A DNA stretch of 64,000 bases from Rhodocaloribacter litoris (GTDB lineage Bacteria; Bacteroidota; Rhodothermia; Rhodothermales; ISCAR-4553). The notes beneath the pieces were generated by a model that was given only the letters and a program-made list of their open reading frames with translations, did not search any database and was not told where the DNA came from. Each line of letters starts with the position of its first letter. The stretch's first letter is position 1. The DNA is taken from the NCBI RefSeq assembly GCF_011682235.2, contig NZ_CP076718.1, positions 679,758-743,757 of the forward strand, written 5' to 3'. The position numbers and the translations under genes are program-made. Positions 44,599-53,754 of this stretch are shown piece by piece.

Positions 44599-46113
44599 AT
44601 GTCGCTGCTTGCCACCGTCCTGGCGGTGTTCTACGCGGCCGGCATGGCCGTGCTGCTCGTCTACGGGCTGAACCTGCTGTGGATGGCGCTGGTCCATGCC
44701 CGGCACGACGTGCTGCGCCCCGGCCCCGTACCCGACCCCGACGCCGTGCCCGAGCCCGACGACCACTGGCCGGTGGTGACGGTGCAGCTGCCGCTCTACA
44801 ACGAAGCGTTCGTGGCCGAGCGGCTCATCGACGCCTGTGCCCGGCTCCGCTACCCCCGGCGCCGTCTCGAGATCCAGGTCCTCGACGACTCGACGGACCA
44901 CACCACGGCCCTCGTCGCACGGCGGGTGCGTACCTGGCGGGCCCGCGGCCTCGACATCCTTCATATCCACCGCACGGACCGGGCCGGCTTCAAGGCCGGC
45001 GCCCTTCAGAACGGCCTCCGGCTGGCCCGGGGAGAGCTCGTAGCCGTCTTCGACGCCGATTTCATCCCGCCTCCCGACTTTCTCCTGCGCACCGTACCCG
45101 CCTTCGAGGACGAACGGGTGGGGCTCGTCCAGGCACGCTGGGGCCACCTCAACGACGACGCCTCCCTGCTGACCCGCATGCAGGCTTTCGGTCTGGACAC
45201 CCACTTCGCCGTCGAACAGCACGTGCGGAGCCTGGCCGGCTGCTTCATCAACTTCAATGGCACGGCCGGCGTGTGGCGCGCCGCCTGCATCGAAGACGCC
45301 GGCGGCTGGCAGAGCGACACCCTCACCGAAGACCTGGACCTGAGCTACCGTGCCCAGCTCCGGGGCTGGCAGTGCCGCTACCTGCCCGACGTCGAGGTCC
45401 CCGCCGAGCTGCCGGTGGACATCAACGCCTTCCGCACGCAGCAATTCCGGTGGACCAAAGGAGCCGTTCAGACGGCGCGCAAGCTGCTCGGGCCGCTGTG
45501 GCGGTCCGACCTGCCGGCGGGCGTGAAGCTCGAAGGCACGCTCCACCTGACGGCCCACAGCGTCTTCCCGTTCGTCGCCCTCGTGGCCGTCCTGCATGCC
45601 CCGCTGCTCGGGCTCAGCGACCGGGGCTACGGGCCGGGCGCGACCTTCTTCGCCGTGATGGGCCTGGGCCTGCTCGGCTTTGCCGGCTTCTTCCTCGCCC
45701 AGCTCTTCGCCCAGCGTGCCCTTTATCCGGACTGGCCGCGCCGCCTGCTGCGCTTCCCGCTGTTCATGGCCGGCAGCATGGGGCTGGCCCTCAACAACAG
45801 CCGCGCGCTGATCCAGGCCCTGCGGGGCAAGACGTCCGTCTTCGTTCGCACCCCGAAGTACGCGGTGCGCCGGCACCGCCCTGCCCGGGCCTGGTGGCGC
45901 ACGCCGTACGCCGAATCCCGCATCCCGCCCCTCGTCTGGCTCGAACTGCTGCTGGCACTCTACTGCCTGGCCGGGCTCGTCCTGCTGTTGCTGCAGGGCG
46001 CATGGGCCGCCGCGCCCTTCCAGGCCTTCTTCGCCCTCGGCTTCGGCCTCGTCGCCGGCTTCAACCTGCACCAGTTCTTCCTGAGCCGAACCGTCCCACC
46101 CGGCCCGGCATGA
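44599..46113 (+). CDS. Family 2 glycosyltransferase, cellulose-synthase-like, integral membrane
   Basis: 504 residues. One helix (about 5-30) precedes a GT2 catalytic domain with the processive set D,D,D,QxxRW: LDDSTD (about 97), FDADF (about 154), TEDLDLSYR (about 245) and QQFRWTKG (about 282). Four to five C-terminal helices follow. It belongs to the Bacteroidota 'cellulose synthase family' group, which adds sugars in polysaccharide or glycolipid synthesis; true cellulose is unlikely because no PilZ domain or bcs partner is present. The neighbours do not reveal the product. Confidence 0.9.
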   Translation: MSLLATVLAVFYAAGMAVLLVYGLNLLWMALVHARHDVLRPGPVPDPDAVPEPDDHWPVVTVQLPLYNEAFVAERLIDACARLRYPRRRLEIQVLDDSTDHTTALVARRVRTWRARGLDILHIHRTDRAGFKAGALQNGLRLARGELVAVFDADFIPPPDFLLRTVPAFEDERVGLVQARWGHLNDDASLLTRMQAFGLDTHFAVEQHVRSLAGCFINFNGTAGVWRAACIEDAGGWQSDTLTEDLDLSYRAQLRGWQCRYLPDVEVPAELPVDINAFRTQQFRWTKGAVQTARKLLGPLWRSDLPAGVKLEGTLHLTAHSVFPFVALVAVLHAPLLGLSDRGYGPGATFFAVMGLGLLGFAGFFLAQLFAQRALYPDWPRRLLRFPLFMAGSMGLALNNSRALIQALRGKTSVFVRTPKYAVRRHRPARAWWRTPYAESRIPPLVWLELLLALYCLAGLVLLLLQGAWAAAPFQAFFALGFGLVAGFNLHQFFLSRTVPPGPA

Positions 46114-46271
46114 AATCCGCCCAAACGATGTCAAAAGCCTTGATTCGAAACCTGGACGAAGATTTGTCAGATCTGCCCCGGATTGTGTACCTTGCCGTCT
46201 CAAGGGGCAACCACCGAACAGGGCAGGATCCGAACGGGTGACCGCCTGCCTGTCACGCAACCTTCCCGACG

Positions 46272-46916
46272 ATGTCGAAGATCCCGCACGGGACGCATCA
46301 TGCGTCCGAAGGGTCGGGGCCGCTCCCCGACCTGCAGGACATCCTCACGCGCATGGACCAGGGCCGGCTGGACGAGGCCCTTGCCGCGCTGGATGTGCTC
46401 GTGGCACAGGCGCCGGGATACACGGTGGCGCACGTCGTCCGGGCGCGGGCCCTGGAGGCCGCCAGCCGGTGGGAGGAAGCGTTCCGGGCCTGGCAGACGG
46501 CACAGTTCTTCGCCCCGGCCAGCCCGACCGTCTCCGCCGGCCTCCGGCGCACCCTGTCTCACCTGGCAGCCGCCCCCGCCGGCCTGGAACAGCTCGTGAC
46601 CGAAAGGTCCGGAGCACCGGCCGCCAGGGCTTCCGCCCCCCCCACCAGCCCGCCCGACTTCGAAGACCTCGACCGGCTCATCGCCGAGCTGGAAGCCGCC
46701 CGGATCGTGCCCGATCCGGACCTGGAGAACATGCCACCGCCGGAACTCGAAAACGAGATCGACGACGTGGTGTCGGAGACGCTGGCCCGTATCTATGCCG
46801 CCCAGAACCAGTTCGAGGAGGCGGCCCGGGTCTACGAGCAACTGGCCTCCCAGGAACCGGAGCGGGCCACCGAATACCTCCAGAAAGCCACGGAGATGCG
46901 CCGCAAGGCCCGGTAG
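46272..46916 (+). CDS. Cytosolic TPR protein
   Basis: 214 residues with no signal peptide. Two TPR pairs, at about 20-90 (GRLDEALAALDVLVAQAPG) and about 165-212 (YAAQNQFEEAARVYEQLASQ), flank an acidic, Pro-rich middle. It ends 14 bp before anmK, so the two may be cotranscribed. Role unknown; it probably mediates protein contacts. Confidence 0.82.
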   Translation: MSKIPHGTHHASEGSGPLPDLQDILTRMDQGRLDEALAALDVLVAQAPGYTVAHVVRARALEAASRWEEAFRAWQTAQFFAPASPTVSAGLRRTLSHLAAAPAGLEQLVTERSGAPAARASAPPTSPPDFEDLDRLIAELEAARIVPDPDLENMPPPELENEIDDVVSETLARIYAAQNQFEEAARVYEQLASQEPERATEYLQKATEMRRKAR

Positions 46917-46930
46917 CGCCGCGGGATCCT

Positions 46931-48139
46931 ATGCCGCTCATGTTCCCCTCGCCCTGGCAACGCCTTGCGAAGCCGTCCCGGCTGGTGGCCGGGCTCATGA
47001 GCGGCACCTCGCTCGACGGCATCGATGCGGCGGTGGTGCGGCTGACGGGCAGCGGGCGCGCCCTGGTCATCGAACCCCGGGCCTTCGTCAGCGTGCCGTA
47101 CCCGCCGGCGCTGCGCCAGGCCCTGCTGGCCAATTCGGCACCCGGCACCTCATCGGTGCGGGAGCTGGCCCTGCTCAACGTTCGCCTGGCCCATGCCTAT
47201 GCCGGGGCCGTCCACCGTGCGGCCGCCGCCGCCGGGGTGAGCGTGGCCGACCTCGACCTCATCGGCTCACACGGGCAAACCGTCCACCATGTGCCCGAGG
47301 CAACGGACTGTGCCGGCGAGGCCGTCACCGCGACGCTCCAGATCGGCGACCCCTCCGTGCTGGCCAACCTGCTCGGCGTGCCCGTCGTGGGGGACTTCCG
47401 CCCGGCCGACATGGCCCTCGGCGGGCAGGGCGCCCCCCTCGTCCCCTACTTCGACTACGTCGCCTTCGCCCACGAGCGCGAAACCCGGGGCGTGCTCAAC
47501 ATCGGCGGCATCGCCAACCTGACCGTCCTGCCCCGGAACCCCCGGCTCGAAGACGTACGGGCCTTCGACACCGGTCCCGGCAACATGGTCCTCGACGCCC
47601 TCGCCCGGCGCCTGCTGGATCGCCCCTACGACGAGGGCGGCGCCCTGGCGGCCCGGGGCACCCCCCACGAAGCCCTGCTGGCCGAGCTGCTCGACCATCC
47701 CTACTTTGCCCGCACGCCTCCCAAATCGACAGGGCGCGAACTGTTCGGGGCGGACTTCGTCGAACGGCTGTGCGAGCGTGCCGAAGCCCTGGGCCTCGAG
47801 GCCGCCGACCTCATGGCCACCGCCGTCGCCCTCACGGCCCGGAGCATCGAGCAGGCCTACCTCCGGTTCGTCGCACCCCGCCACCGGCTTGACGTGCTCC
47901 TGGTTGGCGGTGGCGGCGTCCACAACACCTGCCTCATGCAACACCTCGAAACCCGCTTCGCGCCGGTGCCCGTCCGCTCCGTTGCCGCCGCCGGCATCGA
48001 CCCCGACGCCAAAGAGGCCCTCTGCTTCGCCGTCCTCGCCCACGAAACGGTCAACGGCGTCCCGACGAACCTGCCGGCCGTCACCGGCGCCGCACGCCCG
48101 ACCCTGCTCGGCAAGATCTGCCTCCCCGGAGCGCGGTGA
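46931..48139 (+). CDS. anmK: Anhydro-N-acetylmuramic acid kinase
   Basis: 402 residues from ATG 46931. The ASKHA-fold marks GLMSGTSLDGIDAA, GSHGQTVHH, IGDPSVLA, VVGDFRPADMALGGQGAPLVP, NIGGIANLT, DTGPGNM and VGGGGVHN are all present. It phosphorylates and opens 1,6-anhydroMurNAc released during peptidoglycan turnover. The start is supported by family length. thiL follows after 107 bp. Confidence 0.96.
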   Translation: MPLMFPSPWQRLAKPSRLVAGLMSGTSLDGIDAAVVRLTGSGRALVIEPRAFVSVPYPPALRQALLANSAPGTSSVRELALLNVRLAHAYAGAVHRAAAAAGVSVADLDLIGSHGQTVHHVPEATDCAGEAVTATLQIGDPSVLANLLGVPVVGDFRPADMALGGQGAPLVPYFDYVAFAHERETRGVLNIGGIANLTVLPRNPRLEDVRAFDTGPGNMVLDALARRLLDRPYDEGGALAARGTPHEALLAELLDHPYFARTPPKSTGRELFGADFVERLCERAEALGLEAADLMATAVALTARSIEQAYLRFVAPRHRLDVLLVGGGGVHNTCLMQHLETRFAPVPVRSVAAAGIDPDAKEALCFAVLAHETVNGVPTNLPAVTGAARPTLLGKICLPGAR

Positions 48140-48246
48140 AACCTTTCCCACACCCGCCGGGTCACGGACCGTCAACGGCTCCCCTGGCCACGAAGGCACA
48201 AAGACGTCCTGTTTTTCAAACCTCAATCGCAATCCTCATTCGAAAC

Positions 48247-49323
48247 ATGTCTGATTACACGCCCATCGAGGCCGTGGGAGAATTTGGCCTGATCGAGCGC
48301 ATGCGGGCCGTGCTCGGCGCGCCGGTGGACGAGGACGTGCGCCTCGGGATCGACGACGACGCGGCCGTCTATCACGTCGGCGAGGGCCGGGTGCACGTGG
48401 TCACGACGGATGCCCTCATCGAAGGCGTCCATTTCGACCGCTCGTTCGTGCCGCTGCTCCACCTGGGGCTGAAATCCATCGCGGTGAACGTAAGCGACGT
48501 GGTGGCGATGAACGCACGTCCCCGCTTCGCCACGATCGCCCTGGGCCTGCCCGCCTCGATCTCGGTCGAACAGGTCGAGGCGTTCTACGAAGGCCTTCGC
48601 CAGGGCTGCGAAGCCTACGGGGTCACCCTCGTCGGGGGGGACACGACCACGGCCCGTTACCTGACGATCGCCGTCACAGTCATCGGCGAGGCCGACGAGC
48701 GGGACGTCGTCCTCCGGCGGGGCGCACGGCCGGGCGACCTGCTGTGCGTCACGGGCGACCTCGGCGCGGCCTATGCCGGGCTCAAGGTGCTGCTGGACCA
48801 GCGCCGTACCCTCCGCGAGACCGGCGGCGCCTACGAGCCGGACCTGGACCCCTACCGCTACGTCATCCGGCGCCAGCTGACGCCCACGGCCCGCCTGAAA
48901 ACCATCGAGGACTGGGCCCGGCGGCGCGTGCGTCCCCATGCCCTCATCGACATATCGGACGGGCTGGCTTCCGAGGTACACCACCTCTGCCGGCAAAGCG
49001 GGTGCGGGGCCCTCGTCCGTGCCGCCGCCCTGCCCATCCACCCGGAGACCCGTGCCGTCGCCGACCAGTTCCTCGAAGACGTGGACACGTACGCCCTCTT
49101 CGGCGGCGAAGACTACGAGCTCGCCTTTGCCCTGCCCGAAGCCATGCTCGAACGGCTCGATCCCGAAAGCTACACCGTCGTCGGGATGTTCACCGAGGCC
49201 GGGGAGGGGATCCGCATCCAGACCCCCGAAGGAGCCGTCATCCCGCTCGACGCCCGGGGCTACCAGCACTTCCGGGGCGAACCCTTCGAGGAAAACGGCA
49301 CCGGCTTCGACGACGCCGGCTGA
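48247..49323 (+). CDS. thiL: Thiamine-monophosphate kinase
   Basis: 358 residues. The ThiL/PurM-type ATP-binding marks GIDDDAAVY, TTDALIEGVHF and VNVSDVVAMNARP are present, with LVGGDTT and DISDGLASEVHHLC. It phosphorylates thiamine monophosphate to the diphosphate cofactor. No TPP riboswitch was seen in the 107-bp leader. Confidence 0.95.
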   Translation: MSDYTPIEAVGEFGLIERMRAVLGAPVDEDVRLGIDDDAAVYHVGEGRVHVVTTDALIEGVHFDRSFVPLLHLGLKSIAVNVSDVVAMNARPRFATIALGLPASISVEQVEAFYEGLRQGCEAYGVTLVGGDTTTARYLTIAVTVIGEADERDVVLRRGARPGDLLCVTGDLGAAYAGLKVLLDQRRTLRETGGAYEPDLDPYRYVIRRQLTPTARLKTIEDWARRRVRPHALIDISDGLASEVHHLCRQSGCGALVRAAALPIHPETRAVADQFLEDVDTYALFGGEDYELAFALPEAMLERLDPESYTVVGMFTEAGEGIRIQTPEGAVIPLDARGYQHFRGEPFEENGTGFDDAG

Positions 49324-49373
49324 CTGCCCAGGCTCACCGGCATCGACAAGCACCCAACCGTGCATCGCCCTGT

Positions 49374-49775
49374 TCACGGCAGCCGTGCCAGCACGTCGTC
49401 CAGTACATTGACCGCAATCCGCTGCAACACCGGGTCGCCCGTGTAAGCGTTCCAGTAAAGGGCTCTCAGGCGCTGGACGCGCTGCCGGAGCACCGGGTGC
49501 TTGCTCCGGTCTCCCGCCTCCGCAGCCGCCCGGCGGGATCGCTCCAGCAGATCATCCGGAAGCGCGTCCCGGAAGAGCTCGTCTGTGGCTCCGGTATGCA
49601 GCACCTGATTGTAGGCAATGTGTTCGTCCTTGTGCAGCAGAACACACGGAAGCACCTCCCGGTAGAGCCGTTCCAGCTCGCCTGTGAAGTCAACGTCGGC
49701 AAAGTGCTGGCCTTCGCCAATACACAGTATGAGGTAGCCGCATCCCCCGGTCGTGCTCGGGACAGCACTTGCCAT
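49374..49775 (-). CDS. Hypothetical small protein
   Basis: A 133-residue frame with a balanced, protein-like composition: hydrophobic strand near 12-20, helix-rich charged remainder (LERSRRAAAEAGDRSKHP). There is no signal peptide or known motif. It is convergent with thiL and lies in the accessory island with the RecA-like ATPase (93 bp upstream). Being a real gene is likely but not certain; it could be a chance frame. Confidence 0.5.
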   Translation of the reverse strand: MASAVPSTTGGCGYLILCIGEGQHFADVDFTGELERLYREVLPCVLLHKDEHIAYNQVLHTGATDELFRDALPDDLLERSRRAAAEAGDRSKHPVLRQRVQRLRALYWNAYTGDPVLQRIAVNVLDDVLARLP

Positions 49776-49867
49776 GCGCCGATCACGTCCTACCGGTTAA
49801 ACCCGGCAGCACCCCCTGCCGGATCGTTAACCTACCCGGGCACCGGTCTTCCGTTCCGGACGCAACG

Positions 49868-50896
49868 TCAGCCTTGCTTGCCGTTCCGGCGCCGGCCGGG
49901 CCCGCCGGCGGGGACCGGGGTCGAGGCAGTCGCCGGGGCGCCGTCGCCCGCGTTCCCGTATCGTGCCTGCATGCGCTGCAGCAGGTCGTCGATCTGGGCG
50001 GAGGTGAGGCGTTCGAGCTCGGTGGCGCCGCAGTAGTGCCGGGCCGCGATGAGCAGATCCGCCCGCGACAGCCCGAACGCCGCGGCGCGCTCGAGCAGCA
50101 CCTCCAGCGTGGGACCGGCCGGCACCTCGGGCTCCGGCACCTCGATCACCTCCGGCACCGGATCGGCGTCTTCCGGCTGCGGTCCTTCCCCCAGCCGGGC
50201 GAGAAAGTCGGCAAACGTCGGGTTGCGCACCTCCAGCCCGATGGGAAAGGCCGGGCTGTTCGACTTGACGACCCGGGCCACCCGCACCTGCTCGAAGCCT
50301 TCGAGGCGAACGTCGAGCTCGACCATCACGTCCACGAAGTATTCGAGCCCGCTGGCGGTCATGGGCAGGACGCGACCCAGTTCGTTTTCCTCCCGCTCCT
50401 CCTTGCCGCGGGCAGGGATCTGGTCCGTGATCACGACACAGGCCCCGCTGTCGATGCACAGGCGGCGCAGCACCTCCTGCAGGATCATCTGATCCGCCGC
50501 CAGCGCCTCCGCCGGCGGCTGGGCCAGCGGATCGCCCGTGCGCCGGCGGACGGCCTGCAAAGTCTCCCGGTGCTTCCGCGCAAAGTACATGGCCCACGAG
50601 TCGAGGGCGTAACAACCGTAGCCCTGCGCCCGTCCTTCCCCTTCGAGGGCCCAGTCGATGAACGCGGGCAGCTCGTCCGGGTGCTCGACTTCGATTGCGT
50701 CGAACTTCGTGCCGTCGCTGCCGGGCAGCAGGCGGGCCTTGCGCTCGGTGTCGAAGAAACAGAGACGGCCCAGCCCGGCATCGGCCAGCGTGGCGGCGAA
50801 GACACTCTTGCCCGTCCCGGCCGCACCGCGCACGGCCATCACCAGGCGGCGCTTGCGGGGACGGCGGCTCAGCGGGTTGATGCGTTGGGTTGCCAT
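49868..50896 (-). CDS. Phage-type RecA-like AAA ATPase (AAA_24 / Sak4-like)
   Basis: 342 residues. The start at 50896 is supported by AGGAG eight bases upstream; an earlier ATG at 50911 would overlap that site. Walker A is GAAGTGKS (24-31) and the Walker B-like strand is ACVVITDQI (about 155). The C-terminal tail (about 270-315, VLLERAAAFGLSRADLLIAA...LTSAQIDDLLQRM) resembles the small helical tail on phage ssDNA-annealing or replication proteins. Such ATPases are common in phage genomes beside recombination genes; here there is no phage structural gene. A domesticated or remnant phage gene is the best reading. It is divergent from the ECF sigma gene, with a 22-bp palindrome between. Confidence 0.82.
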   Translation of the reverse strand: MATQRINPLSRRPRKRRLVMAVRGAAGTGKSVFAATLADAGLGRLCFFDTERKARLLPGSDGTKFDAIEVEHPDELPAFIDWALEGEGRAQGYGCYALDSWAMYFARKHRETLQAVRRRTGDPLAQPPAEALAADQMILQEVLRRLCIDSGACVVITDQIPARGKEEREENELGRVLPMTASGLEYFVDVMVELDVRLEGFEQVRVARVVKSNSPAFPIGLEVRNPTFADFLARLGEGPQPEDADPVPEVIEVPEPEVPAGPTLEVLLERAAAFGLSRADLLIAARHYCGATELERLTSAQIDDLLQRMQARYGNAGDGAPATASTPVPAGGPGRRRNGKQG

Positions 50897-50978
50897 GATA
50901 CGCTCCTGCAAATGATGAAAAAACGCTCGTTACGGGGCCCCTCACGGGAGACGCCACGTGACCGAACTTAAGCCCCCT

Positions 50979-51000
50979 CTGTGACACACTTGCGTCACAG
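50979..51000. promoter_or_regulatory. 22-bp palindrome between the ATPase and ECF sigma genes (operator candidate)
   Basis: The arms CTGTGAC...GTCACAG are perfectly inverted over seven bases, with CA..TG symmetry further in, leaving only one mismatched pair and a mismatched centre. It lies 83 bp before the ATPase start and 138 bp before the sigma start, well placed to control either. TGTGA/TCACA half-sites recall CRP/FNR, but the ten-base spacer is four too long. Confidence 0.55.
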
Positions 51001-51137
51001 CTTCAAAGCGAACAAACACAGGCACACGCAAAAAAATTTTGCTCCGGGACTAACTTTTCCCTCCTGTGGGGTCTCTATACAGGTTGAGTGCGTCCTGAAG
51101 CGCCGGCCGTCCGGGGCCGGCATGACGAACGGCAGAC

Positions 51138-51704
51138 ATGAGCAAGGCCGGCGGCCCTCTCTCCGACGAGATCCTGGTCGTGGCCGCCATCCTCGGCGAC
51201 CTCGACGCCTTCAACGAACTGGTGCTGCGCTACCGTGCCGCCGTGGTTCGCCTGGCCGAGAGCATCGTCGGTGCCGGTGACGCCGAAGACGTGGCCCAGG
51301 ACGCGCTCCTGCTGGCTTTCCGGGCCCTGCCCTCCATCGAAGAACCCGAACGCTTTGCGGCCTGGCTGATGGCGATCACCCGAAACCATGCCCTCCGGTT
51401 CGACCGCACGAAGCGCCGCCGGGAGCACCGGCGCGTCGACCTGGACGCCGTGCTGCTCGAGCACGTGGCAGCGCTGGCAACACCGCCGGACCGCACGGGC
51501 GAGACGAACGAGGTGGTCATGTGCGCCCTCTGCCACCTCCCGGAAGCCTATGCCTTGCCCCTGCGCCTGCACTTTCTCGACGGCATGCCGCTCCGGCGTA
51601 TCGCCGCCTTCCTCGACGTGCCGCTCTCGACGGTCAAATGGCGCCTCTACCGGGGCAAGCGCCTGATGCGAGACGTCATCCACCAACTGGAACCCCCGGC
51701 ATGA
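51138..51704 (+). CDS. ECF-type RNA polymerase sigma factor
   Basis: 188 residues. Region 2 is at about 10-80 (DLDAFNELVLRYRAAVVRLAE, AEDVAQDALLLAFRAL, RFAAWLMAITRN) and region 4 at about 125-180 (LPLRLHFLDGMPLRRIAAFL, PLSTVKWRLYRGKRLM). Its stop overlaps the next start as ATGA, so it is translationally coupled to a small protein of unknown family. No classical zinc anti-sigma or membrane anti-sigma gene follows. It is probably self-regulated. Confidence 0.93.
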   Translation: MSKAGGPLSDEILVVAAILGDLDAFNELVLRYRAAVVRLAESIVGAGDAEDVAQDALLLAFRALPSIEEPERFAAWLMAITRNHALRFDRTKRRREHRRVDLDAVLLEHVAALATPPDRTGETNEVVMCALCHLPEAYALPLRLHFLDGMPLRRIAAFLDVPLSTVKWRLYRGKRLMRDVIHQLEPPA

Positions 51705-52039
51705 CGGAAGAACGCGAACTGAAACGCCTGGCCCGGCTCCTGCGCACCCTGGTGTGGGATGCGGGCTTCGCGGTGGTGCACCGCACGCCCCCGGACACCC
51801 TCCCCTTCCTCCGGCGGCAGTACGCCGGCATCGCCCACCGCCTGCGGGAACTCGACCCCGCCTTCGCCCGGCTGCCCGGCCTCCCCGAAGACGCCTCCCC
51901 CGGCGCCGTCCGCATGGCGGCCCGGTCGGTCCTGGCCTGCATCGAGGTGCACCTGCGTCACCGGCAACGCACGCGCCGGTCCCTGCCGACAACCGGGTGC
52001 CTCCTCGTCAGGCTCCTCGGCGCTCCCTACGCAACCTGA
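51701..52039 (+). CDS. Small protein of unknown family, first of two tandem paralogs after the ECF sigma
   Basis: 112 residues, overlapping the sigma stop by four bases (ATGA). It is helix-rich and cytosolic. It shares with the next protein the patterns RQY.....RL..LDP and LPED.S.....MA.R over about 75 residues. The C-terminal 25 residues are Arg-rich and unrelated. There is no HTH or zinc motif. Its position suggests it modulates the sigma factor, for example as a soluble anti- or co-sigma; unproven. Confidence 0.75.
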   Translation: MTEERELKRLARLLRTLVWDAGFAVVHRTPPDTLPFLRRQYAGIAHRLRELDPAFARLPGLPEDASPGAVRMAARSVLACIEVHLRHRQRTRRSLPTTGCLLVRLLGAPYAT

Positions 52040-52059
52040 ACCTTCAGAAACGAAACGTC

Positions 52060-52524
52060 ATGGAACGAGAGCAAGAGATCGCCAAGCTGGTCAACGTCCT
52101 TCGCCGCGCCGCCCGGACGGCCATGCAGGCCCACTGGACCGGCGGCGACGCCGATGCCGCCGCCTTCTGCGTCCGGCAATACAACCGGGTGCTGGAACGC
52201 CTGGCCACCCTCGACCCCGGCGTGCGGGCCGTCTTCGAGCCCCTGCCCGAAGACAGCTCGCTGACGGTGGCCGCCATGGCGTGCCGCCAGCTGGCCGCCT
52301 ACTACGAGGACGAGGTGGACGAACCCTCCGCCTGGGGACGCGTCTACGGCGCCGCCTTCGACGCCGACGCCTTCAAAACCTTCTGGCAGCGCTGCGCCGG
52401 CGACATCGAAGACCTGGGCGAATACATCCGCGAAAGCATCGAAAGCTGGGCGCGCGAGCGCAAGCGCTCGCACCACCGGGCTCACACCCGCCGGGACGAC
52501 ACCCCGGAAGAACCCCCGGCCTGA
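52060..52524 (+). CDS. Paralog of the preceding small protein
   Basis: 154 residues, starting 20 bp after its paralog. Shared features with the neighbour include FCVRQYNRVLERLATLDP and LPEDSSLTVAAMACRQ. It is longer at the C-terminus (about 85-154), with an acidic patch and then an Arg/His-rich tail. It appears cytosolic, with no known motif. Tandem duplication followed by divergence is the simplest explanation. Confidence 0.78.
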   Translation: MEREQEIAKLVNVLRRAARTAMQAHWTGGDADAAAFCVRQYNRVLERLATLDPGVRAVFEPLPEDSSLTVAAMACRQLAAYYEDEVDEPSAWGRVYGAAFDADAFKTFWQRCAGDIEDLGEYIRESIESWARERKRSHHRAHTRRDDTPEEPPA

Positions 52525-52593
52525 TTCCCTCGAAACAACCGCCCGCATCGGGGATTTATACGGAACCTTCGCCCTGTCCCACCCGCGTTCCGT

Positions 52594-53754
52594 ATGGCCG
52601 GCATCTACCTGCACATTCCCTTTTGCACCCAGCGCTGTTCCTATTGCGACTTCTATTTCGTCACCACGCAGAAGTCGCACACGTCGTTCGTCGAGGCGTT
52701 GCGGATGGAACTGGAGCACTATGCCCTCGAATACGGGCGGCGTGAACCCATCGAAACCATCTACTTCGGCGGCGGCACCCCGTCGCTGCTCCATCTCGAC
52801 GAGCTGGCCCGTATCCTCGACACCATCCATACCCACTACGACACCGCCTCCGTCTCGGAGGTGACCGTCGAGATCAACCCCGAAGACGTCGACCTCGACT
52901 ACCTGCGCGGCCTCCGCGACCTCGGCGTCGACCGGCTCAGCATCGGCATCCAGTCCTTCTTCGACGCCGACCTGGCCTTCATGAACCGTTGCCACGACGC
53001 CGCACGGGCCGAAGCGGTCATTCCCCTCGCCCGCCGGGCCGGCTTCGACAACTTCTCCGTGGACCTCATCTTCGGCCTGCCGGACCAGCCGCCCGAGTAC
53101 TGGGCCGCCAACCTGGAAAAGGTCGTCCGCTACGAGGTACCCCACCTCTCGACCTACCTGCTCACGGTCGAAGAACGCACCCCGCTCTTCAAGCAGGTGG
53201 AACGCGGGCTGGTGAAGCTGCCCGAAGACGAAGACGTGGCCGACCTTTACCGGTTCACCATCCGTTACCTGCAGGAGCACGGATACGAACACTACGAGAT
53301 CTCGAGCTTTGCCCGGCCCGGACGGCGGGCCCGTCACAACCAGCTTTACTGGACGCACCAGAACTACCTCGGCTTCGGCCCCTCGGCCCACTCGTTCTGG
53401 TGGAAGGGCCTGCCCGCCACGCGATGGGCCAACGTCCGCAACCTCCGCCGGTACGAGGCCCTCGTGCGGCAGCGATACGCCCCCATCGACTTCAGGGAGC
53501 AACTCGACCTCGACACCCTGGCCAACGAATACATCATGCTCCGCCTCCGCACGGCCGACGGCCTCGACCTCGACCACCTGGAGGCCCGCTACGGCGTCGA
53601 GTTGCTCGTCGAAAAGGTGGACGAGCTGGCCTGGCTGGAACGGCAGGGCTACATTGCCCCCATCCGCAACAGCCGCGTGCGCCTGACCGAACTGGGCAAG
53701 ACGCTCTGCGACACCGTCACCGAGTACCTGATGATCGATCCGATCAAGACTTGA
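52594..53754 (+). CDS. hemW: Radical SAM family haem chaperone
   Basis: 386 residues. The radical-SAM motif CTQRCSYCDF at about 11-20 and YFGGGTPSLL are followed by EINPEDV, IGIQSFFDADL, SVDLIFGLP and the C-terminal HemW domain with a conserved NYLGFGPSAHSF. The usual HemN-specific N-terminal extension is absent, so HemW fits better than coproporphyrinogen dehydrogenase. Its stop overlaps the DUF192 start. Confidence 0.93.
   Translation: MAGIYLHIPFCTQRCSYCDFYFVTTQKSHTSFVEALRMELEHYALEYGRREPIETIYFGGGTPSLLHLDELARILDTIHTHYDTASVSEVTVEINPEDVDLDYLRGLRDLGVDRLSIGIQSFFDADLAFMNRCHDAARAEAVIPLARRAGFDNFSVDLIFGLPDQPPEYWAANLEKVVRYEVPHLSTYLLTVEERTPLFKQVERGLVKLPEDEDVADLYRFTIRYLQEHGYEHYEISSFARPGRRARHNQLYWTHQNYLGFGPSAHSFWWKGLPATRWANVRNLRRYEALVRQRYAPIDFREQLDLDTLANEYIMLRLRTADGLDLDHLEARYGVELLVEKVDELAWLERQGYIAPIRNSRVRLTELGKTLCDTVTEYLMIDPIKT

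Noticed and set aside
44263-46260. 665-residue minus-strand frame opposite the glycosyltransferase
   Set aside because: Antisense shadow; the plus strand has D,D,D,QxxRW motifs and membrane helices.
50979-51000. CRP/FNR binding site
   Set aside because: The half-sites fit but the spacer is ten bases rather than six, and no CRP-type gene or class II promoter spacing is visible. Kept only as an unassigned palindrome.
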